Source of the DNA: WHSW01 sp963705955
GTDB taxonomy: Bacteria; Actinomycetota; Thermoleophilia; Solirubrobacterales; 70-9
Assembly (NCBI GenBank): GCA_963705955.1
Contig: CAVPLH010000005.1
Span: 186,001-250,000 of the forward strand
DNA: 64,000 bases
Direction: 5' to 3'
The position numbers and the translations under genes were made by a program. The stretch's first letter is position 1, and every line of letters starts with the position of its first letter. The notes beneath the pieces were generated by a model that ran no database searches, was not told where the DNA came from, and saw only the letters and a list, made by a program, of their open reading frames with translations. Positions 9,748-18,525 of the stretch are shown here, piece by piece.

Positions 9748-11046
9748 CTACGCGGCCACCACGGGCGCCGCGAGCTCGGCACCGGGGTAGACGGCCGTCG
9801 AGCCGAGCTCCTCGGAGATCCGGAGCAGGCGGTTGTACTTCGCCGTGCGCTCTCCGCGGACCGGGGCCCCGGTCTTGATCTGGCCCGCCCCGAGCGCGAC
9901 GGCGAGGTCCGCGATGATCGGGTCCTCGGTCTCACCCGAGCGCTCCGAGACGACCACCCTGTACGCATTTCGGTGCGCGAGGTCGGCGGCGTCGAGCGCC
10001 TCCGAGAGGGTGCCGATCTGGTTCACCTTCCAGAGCAGCGCGTTGGCGGCGCCGGTCGCGATCCCCTCGCGCAGGCGCCCGGAGTTGGTGACGAAGAGGT
10101 CGTCGCCGACGATCTGGATACCGCTCTGCGCGGTCAGCGCGGCGAAGCCGGTGAAGTCGTCCTCGTCGAGCGGGTCCTCGATCGTGATCAGGTCGAAGTC
10201 GCGGATCAACTCGAGGTAGAGCTCGATCATCGACTCGGTGTCGCGGGTTTCGCCGGCGAGCGCGTAGTTGCCTGACTCGCGGTCGTAGTAGTGGGTGGCG
10301 GCGCAGTCGAGTCCGTAGCGGAAGCGACCCGCGTGACCCGCATCGTCGACCGCCTCGTGCAGCAGGCCGAGCGCCTCCTGCGGGCTCGAGATCGCCGGCG
10401 CATAACCGCCCTCGTCGCCGGTGTTCAGGGCGCTCTTGCCGTAGCGCTCGAGCAGGATCTCGGCCAGCGCGAGGTTGACCTCGGTCGAGATCTGCAGCGC
10501 CTCGAGGATCGAGTCGGCGCCGACCGGGATGACGATGAATTCCTGGAAGTCGAGATCGTTGGATGCGTGCTTGCCGCCGTTGATCAGGTTGACGAGCGGC
10601 ACCGGGAGGATGTGGGCGTTGGCGTTCAGCGCCCGGTACAGGGGCACGCCCGCCGCCCGGGCGCGAGCGCGCGCAGCGGCGAGGGAGACGCCGAGGATCG
10701 CGTTCGCGCCGAGCCTCGACTTGTCGCTCGAGCCGTCGAGGTCGATCAGCGCCGCGTCGAGCAGGCGCTGCTCGGGAAGCGCGCTCCCGACCAGCAGGTC
10801 GCGGATCTCGCCCTCGACGTTGGCGACCGCGCCGCGGACGCCGAAGCCGCCGAAGCGCCCGCCGCCGTCGCGCAGCTCGTGGGCCTCGTTCGACCCGGTC
10901 GAGCGTCCCGACGGGACATCGGCGGTCCCGATCACGGCGCCGTCGAGCTCGATGTCGACCTGGACGGTCGGCAGGCCGCGGCAGTCGAGAACCTCGCGAG
11001 CCGAGAGCGCCCGGACGACAGGGCCGTTTGACGCGGACTCGTTCAC
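9748..11046 (-). CDS. eno: Divergent enolase (phosphopyruvate hydratase-like)
   Basis: 432 aa, normal enolase length, with both domains. Most catalytic groups are present: His160 (GGKHASND), Glu212 (GDEGGYAP), metal ligands Asp247, Glu290 and Asp315, Lys340 (LLWKVNQIGT) and Lys391 (IKTG). The near-invariant SHRSGET loop reads SERSGET, so the His that is 373 in yeast enolase is Glu368 here. The N-terminal motif is CRGLPTV instead of the usual SRGNPTV. GTG at 11046 is preceded by a strong ribosome site (GGAGGT) and overlaps the gntR stop by 4 bp. Enolase converts 2-phosphoglycerate, the product of the neighbouring kinase, to PEP. It may be a pathway-specific paralogue or have shifted specificity; the main glycolytic enolase is probably elsewhere. 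Confidence 0.85.
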   Translation of the reverse strand: MNESASNGPVVRALSAREVLDCRGLPTVQVDIELDGAVIGTADVPSGRSTGSNEAHELRDGGGRFGGFGVRGAVANVEGEIRDLLVGSALPEQRLLDAALIDLDGSSDKSRLGANAILGVSLAAARARARAAGVPLYRALNANAHILPVPLVNLINGGKHASNDLDFQEFIVIPVGADSILEALQISTEVNLALAEILLERYGKSALNTGDEGGYAPAISSPQEALGLLHEAVDDAGHAGRFRYGLDCAATHYYDRESGNYALAGETRDTESMIELYLELIRDFDLITIEDPLDEDDFTGFAALTAQSGIQIVGDDLFVTNSGRLREGIATGAANALLWKVNQIGTLSEALDAADLAHRNAYRVVVSERSGETEDPIIADLAVALGAGQIKTGAPVRGERTAKYNRLLRISEELGSTAVYPGAELAAPVVAA

Positions 11047-11753
11047 AGGGTTACCTCCTCGGCGTCCGGCCGCTCGCCGGCGGCGAGCGCGTTGCTCAGG
11101 TTCTGGACCGCGTCGGTGAGGTGTCGGCGGAAGAGCATGTCCGCCTGGACGGAGTCGGCGTCGACGATCGCCGCGAGCAGCCCCGTGTGCTCGGCCGCAA
11201 CCTGCGAGGGGCGCTCGTAGTGCGGGCGCAGCTGCACCATGCAGAGCAGGATCTCGGCCTGGACGCCGGCGTAGGCGCGCGATATCCGGGCGCTCTCCGC
11301 GGCCTCGATCACGGCACGGTGAAAGCGCATGTCGGGCTCGACCACCTCGCGCCACGGAGCTCCGTCGGGGACGGCCGAAAGGTCATCGGCCGCTTGGCGG
11401 GCACCTTCCGGGACGCGCTTCGCCGCGATCACCAGTCGCACGGCCTCGGTCTCCAGCGCGGTCCGGAGGCGGAAGGTGTCGACGATGTCGTCGGCGGTCA
11501 GCACCGTGACCTGGACGCCGCGATGCGGCTCGCGCCGCAGCATCCCCTCGGAGATCAGGATCTGGGTCGCAGCGCGAAACGAGTGGCGGGCGATCCCGAG
11601 ACGCTCGGCGAACTGCGCCTCGCGAAGCCGGGCGCCCGGCTTCAGCTCCCCGTCGAGGATCAGCTCGCGCAGGACGCTGGCGGCCGCGTCGACGGTGGAG
11701 ACGGTGTTCAGCTGGACGTTGTGGGTCGGGGGCGGATCGGAGAGCGCTTCCAT
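11043..11753 (-). CDS. GntR/FadR-family transcriptional regulator
   Basis: 236 aa. An N-terminal winged helix-turn-helix (residues about 20-85; LKPGARLREAQFAERLGIARHS region) is followed by an all-helical FCD ligand domain. The FCD metal-site histidines are visible in DMFRFH-like DMRFHRAVI, AEHTGLLAAI and FRRHLTDAV. Such regulators usually bind a small carboxylate and repress the adjacent catabolic operon. It is the first gene of the enolase-kinase-transporter operon and is divergent from the SDR-lrp pair, so it probably controls this region. A motif directly abutting its ATG (11754-11774) suggests autoregulation. The effector is unknown. Confidence 0.88.
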   Translation of the reverse strand: MEALSDPPPTHNVQLNTVSTVDAAASVLRELILDGELKPGARLREAQFAERLGIARHSFRAATQILISEGMLRREPHRGVQVTVLTADDIVDTFRLRTALETEAVRLVIAAKRVPEGARQAADDLSAVPDGAPWREVVEPDMRFHRAVIEAAESARISRAYAGVQAEILLCMVQLRPHYERPSQVAAEHTGLLAAIVDADSVQADMLFRRHLTDAVQNLSNALAAGERPDAEEVTL

Positions 11754-11774
11754 GTGTCACATTCTTCCACAATT
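11754..11774 (-). promoter_or_regulatory. Candidate operator at the gntR operon start
   Basis: On the minus strand the bases immediately before the gntR ATG read AATTGTGGAAGAATGTGACA. Closely similar strings occur upstream of the lone binding-protein gene (18492-18512) and phoX (19666-19686). The TTGTGGAAGAA part differs by one base from the TNGTNNNACNA half-palindrome used by FadR-type GntR proteins. Its position over the ribosome-binding region fits repression. It is a pattern match by eye only. Confidence 0.45.
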
Positions 11775-11883
11775 AGACAAACGAGGTCCGTCCGGTGCAC
11801 CGCGACACCGCCGGATCTTCGTCCGAGCAGGTGTTTTGGAGCACGGCGAGGCTGCGTCCTGGCGCAAAATGTAGGCTTGCAGC

Positions 11884-11896
11884 CACGGATTCCGTG
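11884..11896. promoter_or_regulatory. Perfect 13-bp inverted repeat upstream of the SDR-lrp pair
   Basis: CACGGA-T-TCCGTG lies 55 bp before the SDR start, in the 198-bp divergent spacer between gntR and the SDR gene. It is a candidate operator for the Lrp-type regulator encoded downstream or for the GntR protein. No other obvious promoter element was confirmed in the spacer. Confidence 0.35.
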
Positions 11897-11951
11897 ACAA
11901 TTCGACGTCGCGAGAGCGCGATTCGCACCGACGAGGACGAGGGGCGCCGCA

Positions 11952-12794
11952 GTGAGCAGAGAGCGGACGCGGGCAAGGTTCGAGCAGCGCAACGTACTGA
12001 TCACGGGCGGCGCCTCCGGAATCGGCCTCGCGATCGCGGGCGCGTTTCTCGCCGAGGGCGCCCGGGTGCTGGTCGCCGATCGCGATCGCGAAGGCCTTGC
12101 GGCGCTGCCGTCGCGGCTCGGCGATCCCGGGCGCCTCGAGACGATCGAGGTCGATCTCGCCGAGCCCGCGGCCCCGGGACGCCTCGGCCGGCTCGCCGAC
12201 GAGCGACTCGGCGGCCTCGACGTGCTCGTCAACAACGCCGGCCTGATGCGCCAGACTCCGGCGCTCGAGATCAGCGTCGAGGAGTGGGACGAGCTGTTCG
12301 CGGTCAACCTGCGAGCGGTCTTCTTCCTCACCCAGGCGGTCGCCGCGGGGATGGCCGAGCGCGGCGGCGGCGCCGTCGTCTCGGTCGCCTCGGTCAACGC
12401 CTTTCGCACCGAGGCACCCGAGGCCCACTACAACGCGACCAAGGCGGGGATCGTCTCGGTGATGCGCTCGTTTGCGACCGAGCTCAGCCACCGCGGGGTG
12501 CGCTTCAACTGCGTCGCGCCGGGTGAGACGGTGAGCGCCGAGGAGGCGGCCGGATACACCGACGCCGACCTCGCGCGCACCCGCCGCTACCTCGATCGGG
12601 TGCCGCTGAGGCGGGTTTCGACGCCCGACGAGCAGGCCCGGGTCGTCTGCTTTCTGGCCTCCGACGATGCCTCGTACGTGAACGGACAGACGATCGTCGC
12701 CGACGGCGGCGAGCTGAGCGGCGACTGGTACGACACCTCGAGTCGTCCGCCGGTCCCCGACCGCCTCGCAGGGCTCGAGTCGGAGCCGCGATGA
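11952..12794 (+). CDS. Short-chain dehydrogenase/reductase
   Basis: 280 aa classical SDR. The cofactor motif TGGASGIG is at about 18-25, NNAG near 96, the catalytic Ser in SVASVNAF near 143 and the YNATK (YxxxK) pair near 157. The cofactor-binding strand ends in VADRD, which favours NAD(H). GTG at 11952 is the start; the stop overlaps the lrp ATG by 4 bp. The enzyme interconverts an alcohol and a ketone or aldehyde. Next to glycerate kinase it could reduce tartronate semialdehyde or hydroxypyruvate to glycerate, but that is inference and the family is too broad to decide. Confidence 0.87.
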   Translation: MSRERTRARFEQRNVLITGGASGIGLAIAGAFLAEGARVLVADRDREGLAALPSRLGDPGRLETIEVDLAEPAAPGRLGRLADERLGGLDVLVNNAGLMRQTPALEISVEEWDELFAVNLRAVFFLTQAVAAGMAERGGGAVVSVASVNAFRTEAPEAHYNATKAGIVSVMRSFATELSHRGVRFNCVAPGETVSAEEAAGYTDADLARTRRYLDRVPLRRVSTPDEQARVVCFLASDDASYVNGQTIVADGGELSGDWYDTSSRPPVPDRLAGLESEPR

Positions 12795-13267
12795 GCAAGC
12801 CGCTCGACGAAGTCGATCGCCGGATCATCGACCAGCTCCAGGAGGAGGGGCGGCGCGCCTACACGGAGATCGCGCGGGCGGTCGGGATCTCGGAGGCGAG
12901 CGTCCGCCAGCGGGTCGCCTCGCTGACCGAGCGCGGCGTGATCCAGATCGTCGCGGCGACCAGCCCGACGGCGCTCGGGATGATCCAGGCGTTCATCTCC
13001 GTCCGACTCAGCGGCGCCGGGCTCGAGCAGGCGTCGGAGCGGATCGCCGCGATCGCGGAGGTCGACTACGTCGCCGTCTGCACCGGTCCGACCGACCTGC
13101 TCGTCGGCGTCGTCTGCCGCGACAACCAGCACCTGCTCGAGGTCGTGACACGGGGGATCCGCCAGGTGCCCGGGGTGACCGAGACCGACTCGGCGATCGT
13201 CCTCTCGGAGCTCAAGGACTCCTACCGCTGGTCGGAGACGGTGATCAGCCCCGAGGGCCCGGATTAG
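12791..13267 (+). CDS. Lrp/AsnC-family transcriptional regulator
   Basis: 158 aa. An N-terminal winged helix (LDEVDRRIIDQLQEEGRRAYTEIA, then GISEASVRQRVASL) is followed by the RAM ligand domain with a beta-alpha-beta pattern (IAEVDYVAVCTGPTDLLVGVV). Members sense amino acids and often control nearby transport or transamination genes. It is coupled to the SDR gene by an ATGA overlap and converges on the second flavoprotein gene with a 4-bp overlap of stop codons. Targets are probably the neighbouring aminotransferase operons, by context only. Confidence 0.88.
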   Translation: MSKPLDEVDRRIIDQLQEEGRRAYTEIARAVGISEASVRQRVASLTERGVIQIVAATSPTALGMIQAFISVRLSGAGLEQASERIAAIAEVDYVAVCTGPTDLLVGVVCRDNQHLLEVVTRGIRQVPGVTETDSAIVLSELKDSYRWSETVISPEGPD

Positions 13268-14886
13268 CGTCGTCGCCGCGACCGCTGCGTCCGTGCCCGC
13301 CGGTCGGCGAGCACCCGGCGGGCGCAGTTGCGCCCGTTCGCCCCGGTGACTCCGCCGCCGGGGTGGGTACCGGCGCCGCACAGGTAGAGCCCGCCGATCT
13401 CGGTCCGGTAGCCGCCCATCCCGGGCAGCGGTCGCAGCGGCCCGAGCTGGTCGGGAGCCATGTCGCCGTGCAGGTGGTGTCCGCCGCTCAGCGCCAGCGT
13501 GCGCTCGAGGTCGAGCGGGCTGAGGATCTGGCGCGCGATCACCGAGCCCGGCAGGTTCGGGATCATCGTCGCGAGCTCGTCGATCACCGCATCGGCGATC
13601 CGCTCTCGCACCGAGTCCCAGTCGCCGTCCGCGAGCCGGTAGGGCTGCGATCGAAGCCCCAGGGTGAGGACGTGGCGCCCCGGGGGAGCGAGGCTCGGAT
13701 CGAGGACGCTCGGGATGCAGAGCTCGACGTGCGGGGCGACCGACGCGACCCCGCGCCGCGCTGCCTCCTGGTCGAGGTCCATCCGGTCGAGCGGCAGCGT
13801 GAGCTGGATCAGGCCCCGGTGATGGGGCTGCAGCCCGGCGGCGGTCCCCGCGATCCGCGGCAGTTCCCCGACCGCGAGGTTGATCTTCATGCTCGCTCCC
13901 TCGCAGCGGTAGGCGCGAATCGCCGCGACGGTCGCGGGGTCGAGGGCGCCGGGCTCGACGAGCCCGAGCAGCGTTCGCTTCGGATCGGCGTTCGAGAGCA
14001 CGGTGCTCGCCGCCAGCTCGCCGCCGCCGGCGACCAGCACAGAGCACACCCGGCCGGAGCCGACTGCGATCCGCTCGACCTCCGCCCCGGTGACGATCGT
14101 CACGCCGGCCTCGCGGGCGGCGTCGCGAAGATGGCCCGTGACCTGACCCATGCCGCCGCGGACGAAGCCCCAGGTCGCCCCGCCGAGCGCGCTCGCGGCG
14201 TGCTCGTGCAACAGGCAGTAGGCGGTCCCCGGCGTCGACGGCCCCGCCAGCGTGTTCGAGATCGAGTCCCAGCCGAGCGCGGCGCAGACGTGCTCGGAAT
14301 GAAACCGCTGCTCGAGGTGCTCGCGGGCGGAGGTGGCGAACAGCTTCGCGGTCGCGAGCAGCGAGCCGCGCGCCCGGCGCGCACTGCGGCCGAGCGCCGC
14401 CCCCGAACCGCGGCCGAGCCATCCCGACGCGCCCGGCGGCACGCGGTCGAACCACGGCGCGAGCACCCGCGCTGTCCGCTCGAGCTCGCGCTCGAAGCGC
14501 GCGAACGCCGCGCCGTCGCGACGGTCGAAGCGCGCCAGCTCGCGTGCGGTCGCGGCGCTGTCGGAGTGCAGGCTGAGCCGGGCGCCGTCGCGAAACACGT
14601 TCAGCGTCGGGCCGGCCTCGAGCAGCTCGAGGCCGCGAGCGCGCAACCTGAAGTCGCGCCAGATCGCCGGGCGCAGGAGGCTGAGCACGTACGCCCCGGG
14701 TGAGGCCAGATAGCCGGGCGCGAACTCCTCGGTCGTGCAGGCGCCGCCGACGATCGAGCGCCGCTCGAGCACCGCGATCCGGAGGCCGGCGCGAGCGAGA
14801 TAGGTGGCCGCGACGAGGCCGTTGTGGCCGGCGCCGACGACGATCGCGTCGAAGTGCCCGCGCGGCAGCTGTACGCGGTCAGACAC
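13264..14886 (-). CDS. PYROXD2/phytoene-desaturase-like FAD oxidoreductase (second copy)
   Basis: 540 aa. The FAD motif AIVVGAGHNGLVAATYLARAG begins near residue 14, with LERRSIVGGAC after it. The C-terminus has LYLCGAGTHPGGGVTGANGR. It is a clear paralogue of the flavoprotein at 2653-4281, aligning over the whole length, including GPSTPGTAYCLLHEHA and SNADPKRTLL segments. It is the last gene of the operon that begins with the aminotransferase at 18392, and it overlaps the dimethylformamidase-like gene by 8 bp. The pairing of one such flavoprotein with one class III aminotransferase therefore occurs twice within 18 kb. The substrate is unknown. Confidence 0.85.
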   Translation of the reverse strand: MSDRVQLPRGHFDAIVVGAGHNGLVAATYLARAGLRIAVLERRSIVGGACTTEEFAPGYLASPGAYVLSLLRPAIWRDFRLRARGLELLEAGPTLNVFRDGARLSLHSDSAATARELARFDRRDGAAFARFERELERTARVLAPWFDRVPPGASGWLGRGSGAALGRSARRARGSLLATAKLFATSAREHLEQRFHSEHVCAALGWDSISNTLAGPSTPGTAYCLLHEHAASALGGATWGFVRGGMGQVTGHLRDAAREAGVTIVTGAEVERIAVGSGRVCSVLVAGGGELAASTVLSNADPKRTLLGLVEPGALDPATVAAIRAYRCEGASMKINLAVGELPRIAGTAAGLQPHHRGLIQLTLPLDRMDLDQEAARRGVASVAPHVELCIPSVLDPSLAPPGRHVLTLGLRSQPYRLADGDWDSVRERIADAVIDELATMIPNLPGSVIARQILSPLDLERTLALSGGHHLHGDMAPDQLGPLRPLPGMGGYRTEIGGLYLCGAGTHPGGGVTGANGRNCARRVLADRRARTQRSRRRR

Positions 14887-17002
14887 GCTCTCCTGCGAGC
14901 GCCGTGAACGGCCGCTCGCGGGCGAGCTCGCCGAGCACGTTCGCGGTCACCGTTGCGATCGGGTTGTCGTCGTCGATCAGACAGCCGCTCCAGGCGATCG
15001 ACCCGACCGAGAAGACGACGCCGCCGCGCTCGCGGTGAACGACCATGTCGGCGCGGCGGGTCGGGCCGGTGGGAGGGCCGTGGGTGTGCCCCTGGTCGGA
15101 GATCACGTCGTCCCCCCAACGCTCGTATCGCGGGCCCGGGTCGGCGGACGCGAGGATCACGGCGCAAGCCGGGGAGCCGAGCCGCGGGTCGTGGCTGTCG
15201 ATCTCGAATCCTGCCGCGCCGCCGAGGACGGCACCGCGGTGACCGATCGCGGTCGCCGGATCGAGGCCGGCGAAGACGACGTCGCCGACCGGGTCGCCGG
15301 GCGCGACGATGCGCTCGTAATCGGTCGCCGGCGCATCACCGAAGGCGCACAGACCGACACCGAGCAGGCGGTGCTCGGGATGTCCGCGGCGGCGCCAGTC
15401 GCCCCCGTAGGCGCCGGTCGAAGCGTGGTGGTGCTCTCCCGGTAGCGCCTGCCAGACCAGGCCCTGGGTCTCGGTGCGCCGCAGCTCGATCACGTGCGGC
15501 CTCGCGGGATCGACCGAGACGCTGCCGTTGAGGCCGTTGCCCCCCAGGTAGGCGAGGTTGCCGCCGCCCTCGACGTGCGCCTCGAGCGCCTCGATCAATT
15601 CGGCGGTCGCGTACTCGGGGTGGGCACCGGTGATCAGGGTCCGGTGGCCGGTGAGCGCCGCGGCGCCCTCGGCGTGCAGGTCGTGGTCGGTGAGCAGGTC
15701 GGCGTCGATCCCGCGGCGGGCGAGAAAGCCGAGCAGGATCAGGTCCTGGGCGAGCCCGTGGGGCCCGCCGTGCTGGGCGCAGCGGTATCCGGGGCGGAGC
15801 TGGGTCAGCGGACGCCGGATCGACGCCTCGTAGACGCCGCTGCCGTCCGCGTGCCGGTCATAGAGGCTCCGCAGGCCGGCGGCGGCGACCCACCGGTCCT
15901 CGGCCTGTTGCGATCCGCCGATCGCGGGAGCGGCGCGCTCGCACGAGTACGCGAGGTAGGTGAAGGTCGGCAACAGGACCGCGTTCGCGGCCGGCTCTCC
16001 GGCGGCCGGCCGGCGAACCACGAACGGGACGACGTCCTCGCAACCGGCCGCCGAGAGGACGGCCGCGTAGACGCCGCCGGCCAACGCGGGCGGAAGCTCG
16101 AACTCGAGGCTCGGCTCCCAGCCGAGGTCGTCGGTGGCGTCGGCGTGAAAGTACATGGCGTCGTACTGATCGCCGGCGAAACGCCAATCGTGGACGTCGC
16201 CGCTCCAGCTCGGGCCGGTGACCGCCCGCAGGGGCCCGTTCACGCACCGGCCGGCGAGCCCGTGAGGGCCGCGGTCGGCGACCCCGCCGTCGCGGCCGGC
16301 GCCGAGCGCCCAGGCGGCGACCGGGCGTTGCGCAGCGCCCTCGCCGCAGCTGATCGCCGGCCGGCTCAGCTTGCCGTCGAGCAGCGCCCCGACCGCGGCG
16401 CCCGATCGCTCGCCGCCGAGCAGCAGCGGCCCGGGCCCCGGTCCCGGGCCGTCGAGCGCGGCGGCGGTCGTGGCCGTCCGGGTCGTGCCGCCCGCGGGTT
16501 CGACCGAGACCGAGACGGTCCCGGCGGCCGGCTCCAGCGAGCCTTCGACCCGCGCCCAGACGCCGGTCGCGAGCGGCTCGCGCGCGGCCACCCCGACCCG
16601 CCGGCCGGCGGACGCGAGCTCGAACCGGGGCCGGGCGGCCGAGTCGAGCACGAGGGCGAAGCCGTCGGCCCGATCCGGACTCCAGCTCGAGACCAGTGCC
16701 CGCCTGGCGCCCCGCGGCGCTCCGGCGGTGATCCAGACCCAGACCTCGACCGCGAGGCCGTCGCGTGGGCGCAGCGCCGGATCGTGAGGTACCTCGACGA
16801 AGGACCCGGTGAGCACCGGTTGTGGCGAATCGTCGCGGAGGCGGGTGGCGCGCCCCGCGACCGGTGCGCGGTCTGGAAGCCGGACGAGCTCTGCGCTCGT
16901 CTCGGCGACGCTCGAGACCATCAGCCGCAGGCGCTCGCCGGGACGCAGCGAGAGCCGGTCGGCGTATCCGCAGACGACGTCCCAGTCGACGGGCGCGGTC
17001 AA
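14879..17002 (-). CDS. N,N-dimethylformamidase large-subunit-like protein
   Basis: 707 aa, cytoplasmic by appearance (no signal peptide). Residues about 60-250 look like a concanavalin/LamG-type beta-sandwich. From about 290 on it resembles the catalytic part of N,N-dimethylformamidase beta subunit (DmfA2-like): LPTFTYLAYSCERAA, GIDADLLTDHDLHAEG, LITGAHPEYAT and GGGNLAYLGGNGL. Known DMFase hydrolyses an N-alkyl amide using an iron held by two Tyr and one Glu; candidate tyrosines are present but I cannot assign ligands by eye. The start is TTG, 7 bp after the aminotransferase stop, with GAGGAG upstream. Lying between an aminotransferase and a flavoprotein, it may release an amine from an amide. 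No small DMFase subunit was seen. Confidence 0.7.
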   Translation of the reverse strand: MTAPVDWDVVCGYADRLSLRPGERLRLMVSSVAETSAELVRLPDRAPVAGRATRLRDDSPQPVLTGSFVEVPHDPALRPRDGLAVEVWVWITAGAPRGARRALVSSWSPDRADGFALVLDSAARPRFELASAGRRVGVAAREPLATGVWARVEGSLEPAAGTVSVSVEPAGGTTRTATTAAALDGPGPGPGPLLLGGERSGAAVGALLDGKLSRPAISCGEGAAQRPVAAWALGAGRDGGVADRGPHGLAGRCVNGPLRAVTGPSWSGDVHDWRFAGDQYDAMYFHADATDDLGWEPSLEFELPPALAGGVYAAVLSAAGCEDVVPFVVRRPAAGEPAANAVLLPTFTYLAYSCERAAPAIGGSQQAEDRWVAAAGLRSLYDRHADGSGVYEASIRRPLTQLRPGYRCAQHGGPHGLAQDLILLGFLARRGIDADLLTDHDLHAEGAAALTGHRTLITGAHPEYATAELIEALEAHVEGGGNLAYLGGNGLNGSVSVDPARPHVIELRRTETQGLVWQALPGEHHHASTGAYGGDWRRRGHPEHRLLGVGLCAFGDAPATDYERIVAPGDPVGDVVFAGLDPATAIGHRGAVLGGAAGFEIDSHDPRLGSPACAVILASADPGPRYERWGDDVISDQGHTHGPPTGPTRRADMVVHRERGGVVFSVGSIAWSGCLIDDDNPIATVTANVLGELARERPFTALAGERV

Positions 17003-17009
17003 CCCCGGC

Positions 17010-18392
17010 TCAGCGCTCCTCGGGTGGGGCGGAGCTGACCTCGTCGACCGCGTCGGCGACCTGCTCGCACGACCACCGGAAGAGCTCGATCGGCTGGTTG
17101 AGCGCCGGCTGCAGGCGATAGACCCACTTGCCCTCCTGGGTGATCCCGAGCACGCCCCGACGCAGGGCGGCGTGGTGGACGGCGAGCTGGAAGCGGGGTG
17201 CCGGGTTGATCGTCTCCATGTCGGTGACGAACTCGACTCCGACCAGGCCGCCCGCGGCGCGCACCTCCCCGACCTGCTCGTGGCGGTCGACCAGCGGGCC
17301 GAGGACCTCGAGTGCGACCCGTTCCATCTCGCGGACGTTGTCGAGCACGCCGTCGCGGAGGATGTTGTCGATGTTCGTCAGGGCGCCCTCGCAGGCGGCC
17401 GGCGGCCAGGCGAAGGTGCCGCCGACGTGCATCGTCGACTCGGCCATCATCGCCTCGGTGCCGAGCGTCGCCCCGATCGGCATCACGCCGCCCGCGAACC
17501 CCTTGCCGAGCAGCAGCAGGTCGGGCTCGAGATCCCAGCGCTCGACCGCGAACATCGTCCCGCAGCGGCCGATCCCGGTCTGCACCTCGTCGGCGATCAG
17601 CGCCCAGCCGTAGCGCCGGCAGAGGCCGGTGAGCCGCTCCCAGAAGGCCGCCGACGGGATCACGATCCCGCCCTCGCCGAGCACCGGCTCGATCAGGACC
17701 CCGGCGATCTGCTCGGGATCGACCTGGTGGCGCAGCAGCACCTCCTCCAGGTAGTCGACGTAGATCGTGTCGTCGTACGGCCCGGGCCCCTTGTGGAAGG
17801 GCGCCCGGAAGCTGTTCGGATAGGGCGCGAAGACGAGTCCGGAGACGTACTGGGCCGAGTTCGAGGTCACCTCGGAGAGGTCGGTCGAGCCGGCCGCCGT
17901 CAGGTAGGTCGTCTCGCCGTGGTACTGGCCCAGGAAGCCGAGGATCATCGGCCGCCCGGTCGCCTCGCGGGCGAGCTTCACCGCGCCCTCGACCACCTCG
18001 GTGCCGGTGATCCCGGTCGCGACCCTCGTGATCCCCGGCGGCGCCAGCTCGACGAGGCGCTCGGCGAGCCTGATCGGCGGCTCGGAGCGCACGTAGTCGG
18101 TGATCTCGAACCCGTAGTGGTGCATCGCCGCGATCGTCCGCTCGAGCGTCTCCGTCGGCAGGGCACCGAGCGGGTTCGAACCCCAGGCGGAGACGTGATC
18201 GACGAACGTGTTGCCGTCGACGTCGGCGATCAACCAGTCGGTCTTGCTCTCGATGTACACGGGGACGGTGGTGTGATCCCGGTAAGGGCCGTACATGACG
18301 GCGTCGTTGCGGGCCATCAGCGCCGCGCTCGCCGGCCCGGGAAGGCCCGTGCGGACGCTCGGGTACTCGATCTCCGTCGCGCTGGCGCTCAT
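17010..18392 (-). CDS. Class III aminotransferase
   Basis: 460 aa. PLP-site residues visible are GITGTEV near 127, QYHGETTYL near 156, Asp268 in IADEVQTGIGRCG and Lys297 in LLGKGFAGGVMPIG. The ATG at 18392 has an AGGAG ribosome site. It is the first gene of a three-gene minus-strand operon with the dimethylformamidase-like and second flavoprotein genes, divergent from the lone binding-protein gene. Compared with the aminotransferase at 1277-2656 the domain order and active site are the same but the sequence is clearly diverged, so the two probably act on different amines or in different steps. Confidence 0.88.
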   Translation of the reverse strand: MSASATEIEYPSVRTGLPGPASAALMARNDAVMYGPYRDHTTVPVYIESKTDWLIADVDGNTFVDHVSAWGSNPLGALPTETLERTIAAMHHYGFEITDYVRSEPPIRLAERLVELAPPGITRVATGITGTEVVEGAVKLAREATGRPMILGFLGQYHGETTYLTAAGSTDLSEVTSNSAQYVSGLVFAPYPNSFRAPFHKGPGPYDDTIYVDYLEEVLLRHQVDPEQIAGVLIEPVLGEGGIVIPSAAFWERLTGLCRRYGWALIADEVQTGIGRCGTMFAVERWDLEPDLLLLGKGFAGGVMPIGATLGTEAMMAESTMHVGGTFAWPPAACEGALTNIDNILRDGVLDNVREMERVALEVLGPLVDRHEQVGEVRAAGGLVGVEFVTDMETINPAPRFQLAVHHAALRRGVLGITQEGKWVYRLQPALNQPIELFRWSCEQVADAVDEVSSAPPEER

Positions 18393-18491
18393 CCGTTCGC
18401 TCCTCTTACGTCGATTCGTGTCGATTGCACCGTGCTACCACGAGATTCGTAGCAGAATCGCTGACTTCATACGTTATTCGTCGGCCAGACG

Positions 18492-18512
18492 GATTGTGGA
18501 GCGATGTGACAA
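18492..18512 (+). promoter_or_regulatory. Candidate operator upstream of the lone substrate-binding gene
   Basis: GATTGTGGAGCGATGTGACA matches the gntR-proximal motif (11754-11774) at 16 of 20 positions. It lies in the 133-bp divergent spacer between the aminotransferase operon and the binding-protein gene, so it could control both. A GTG start at 18496 would fall inside it, which is one reason to prefer the TTG start at 18526. Confidence 0.45.
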
Positions 18513-18525
18513 ACTGCCCGGAGCT

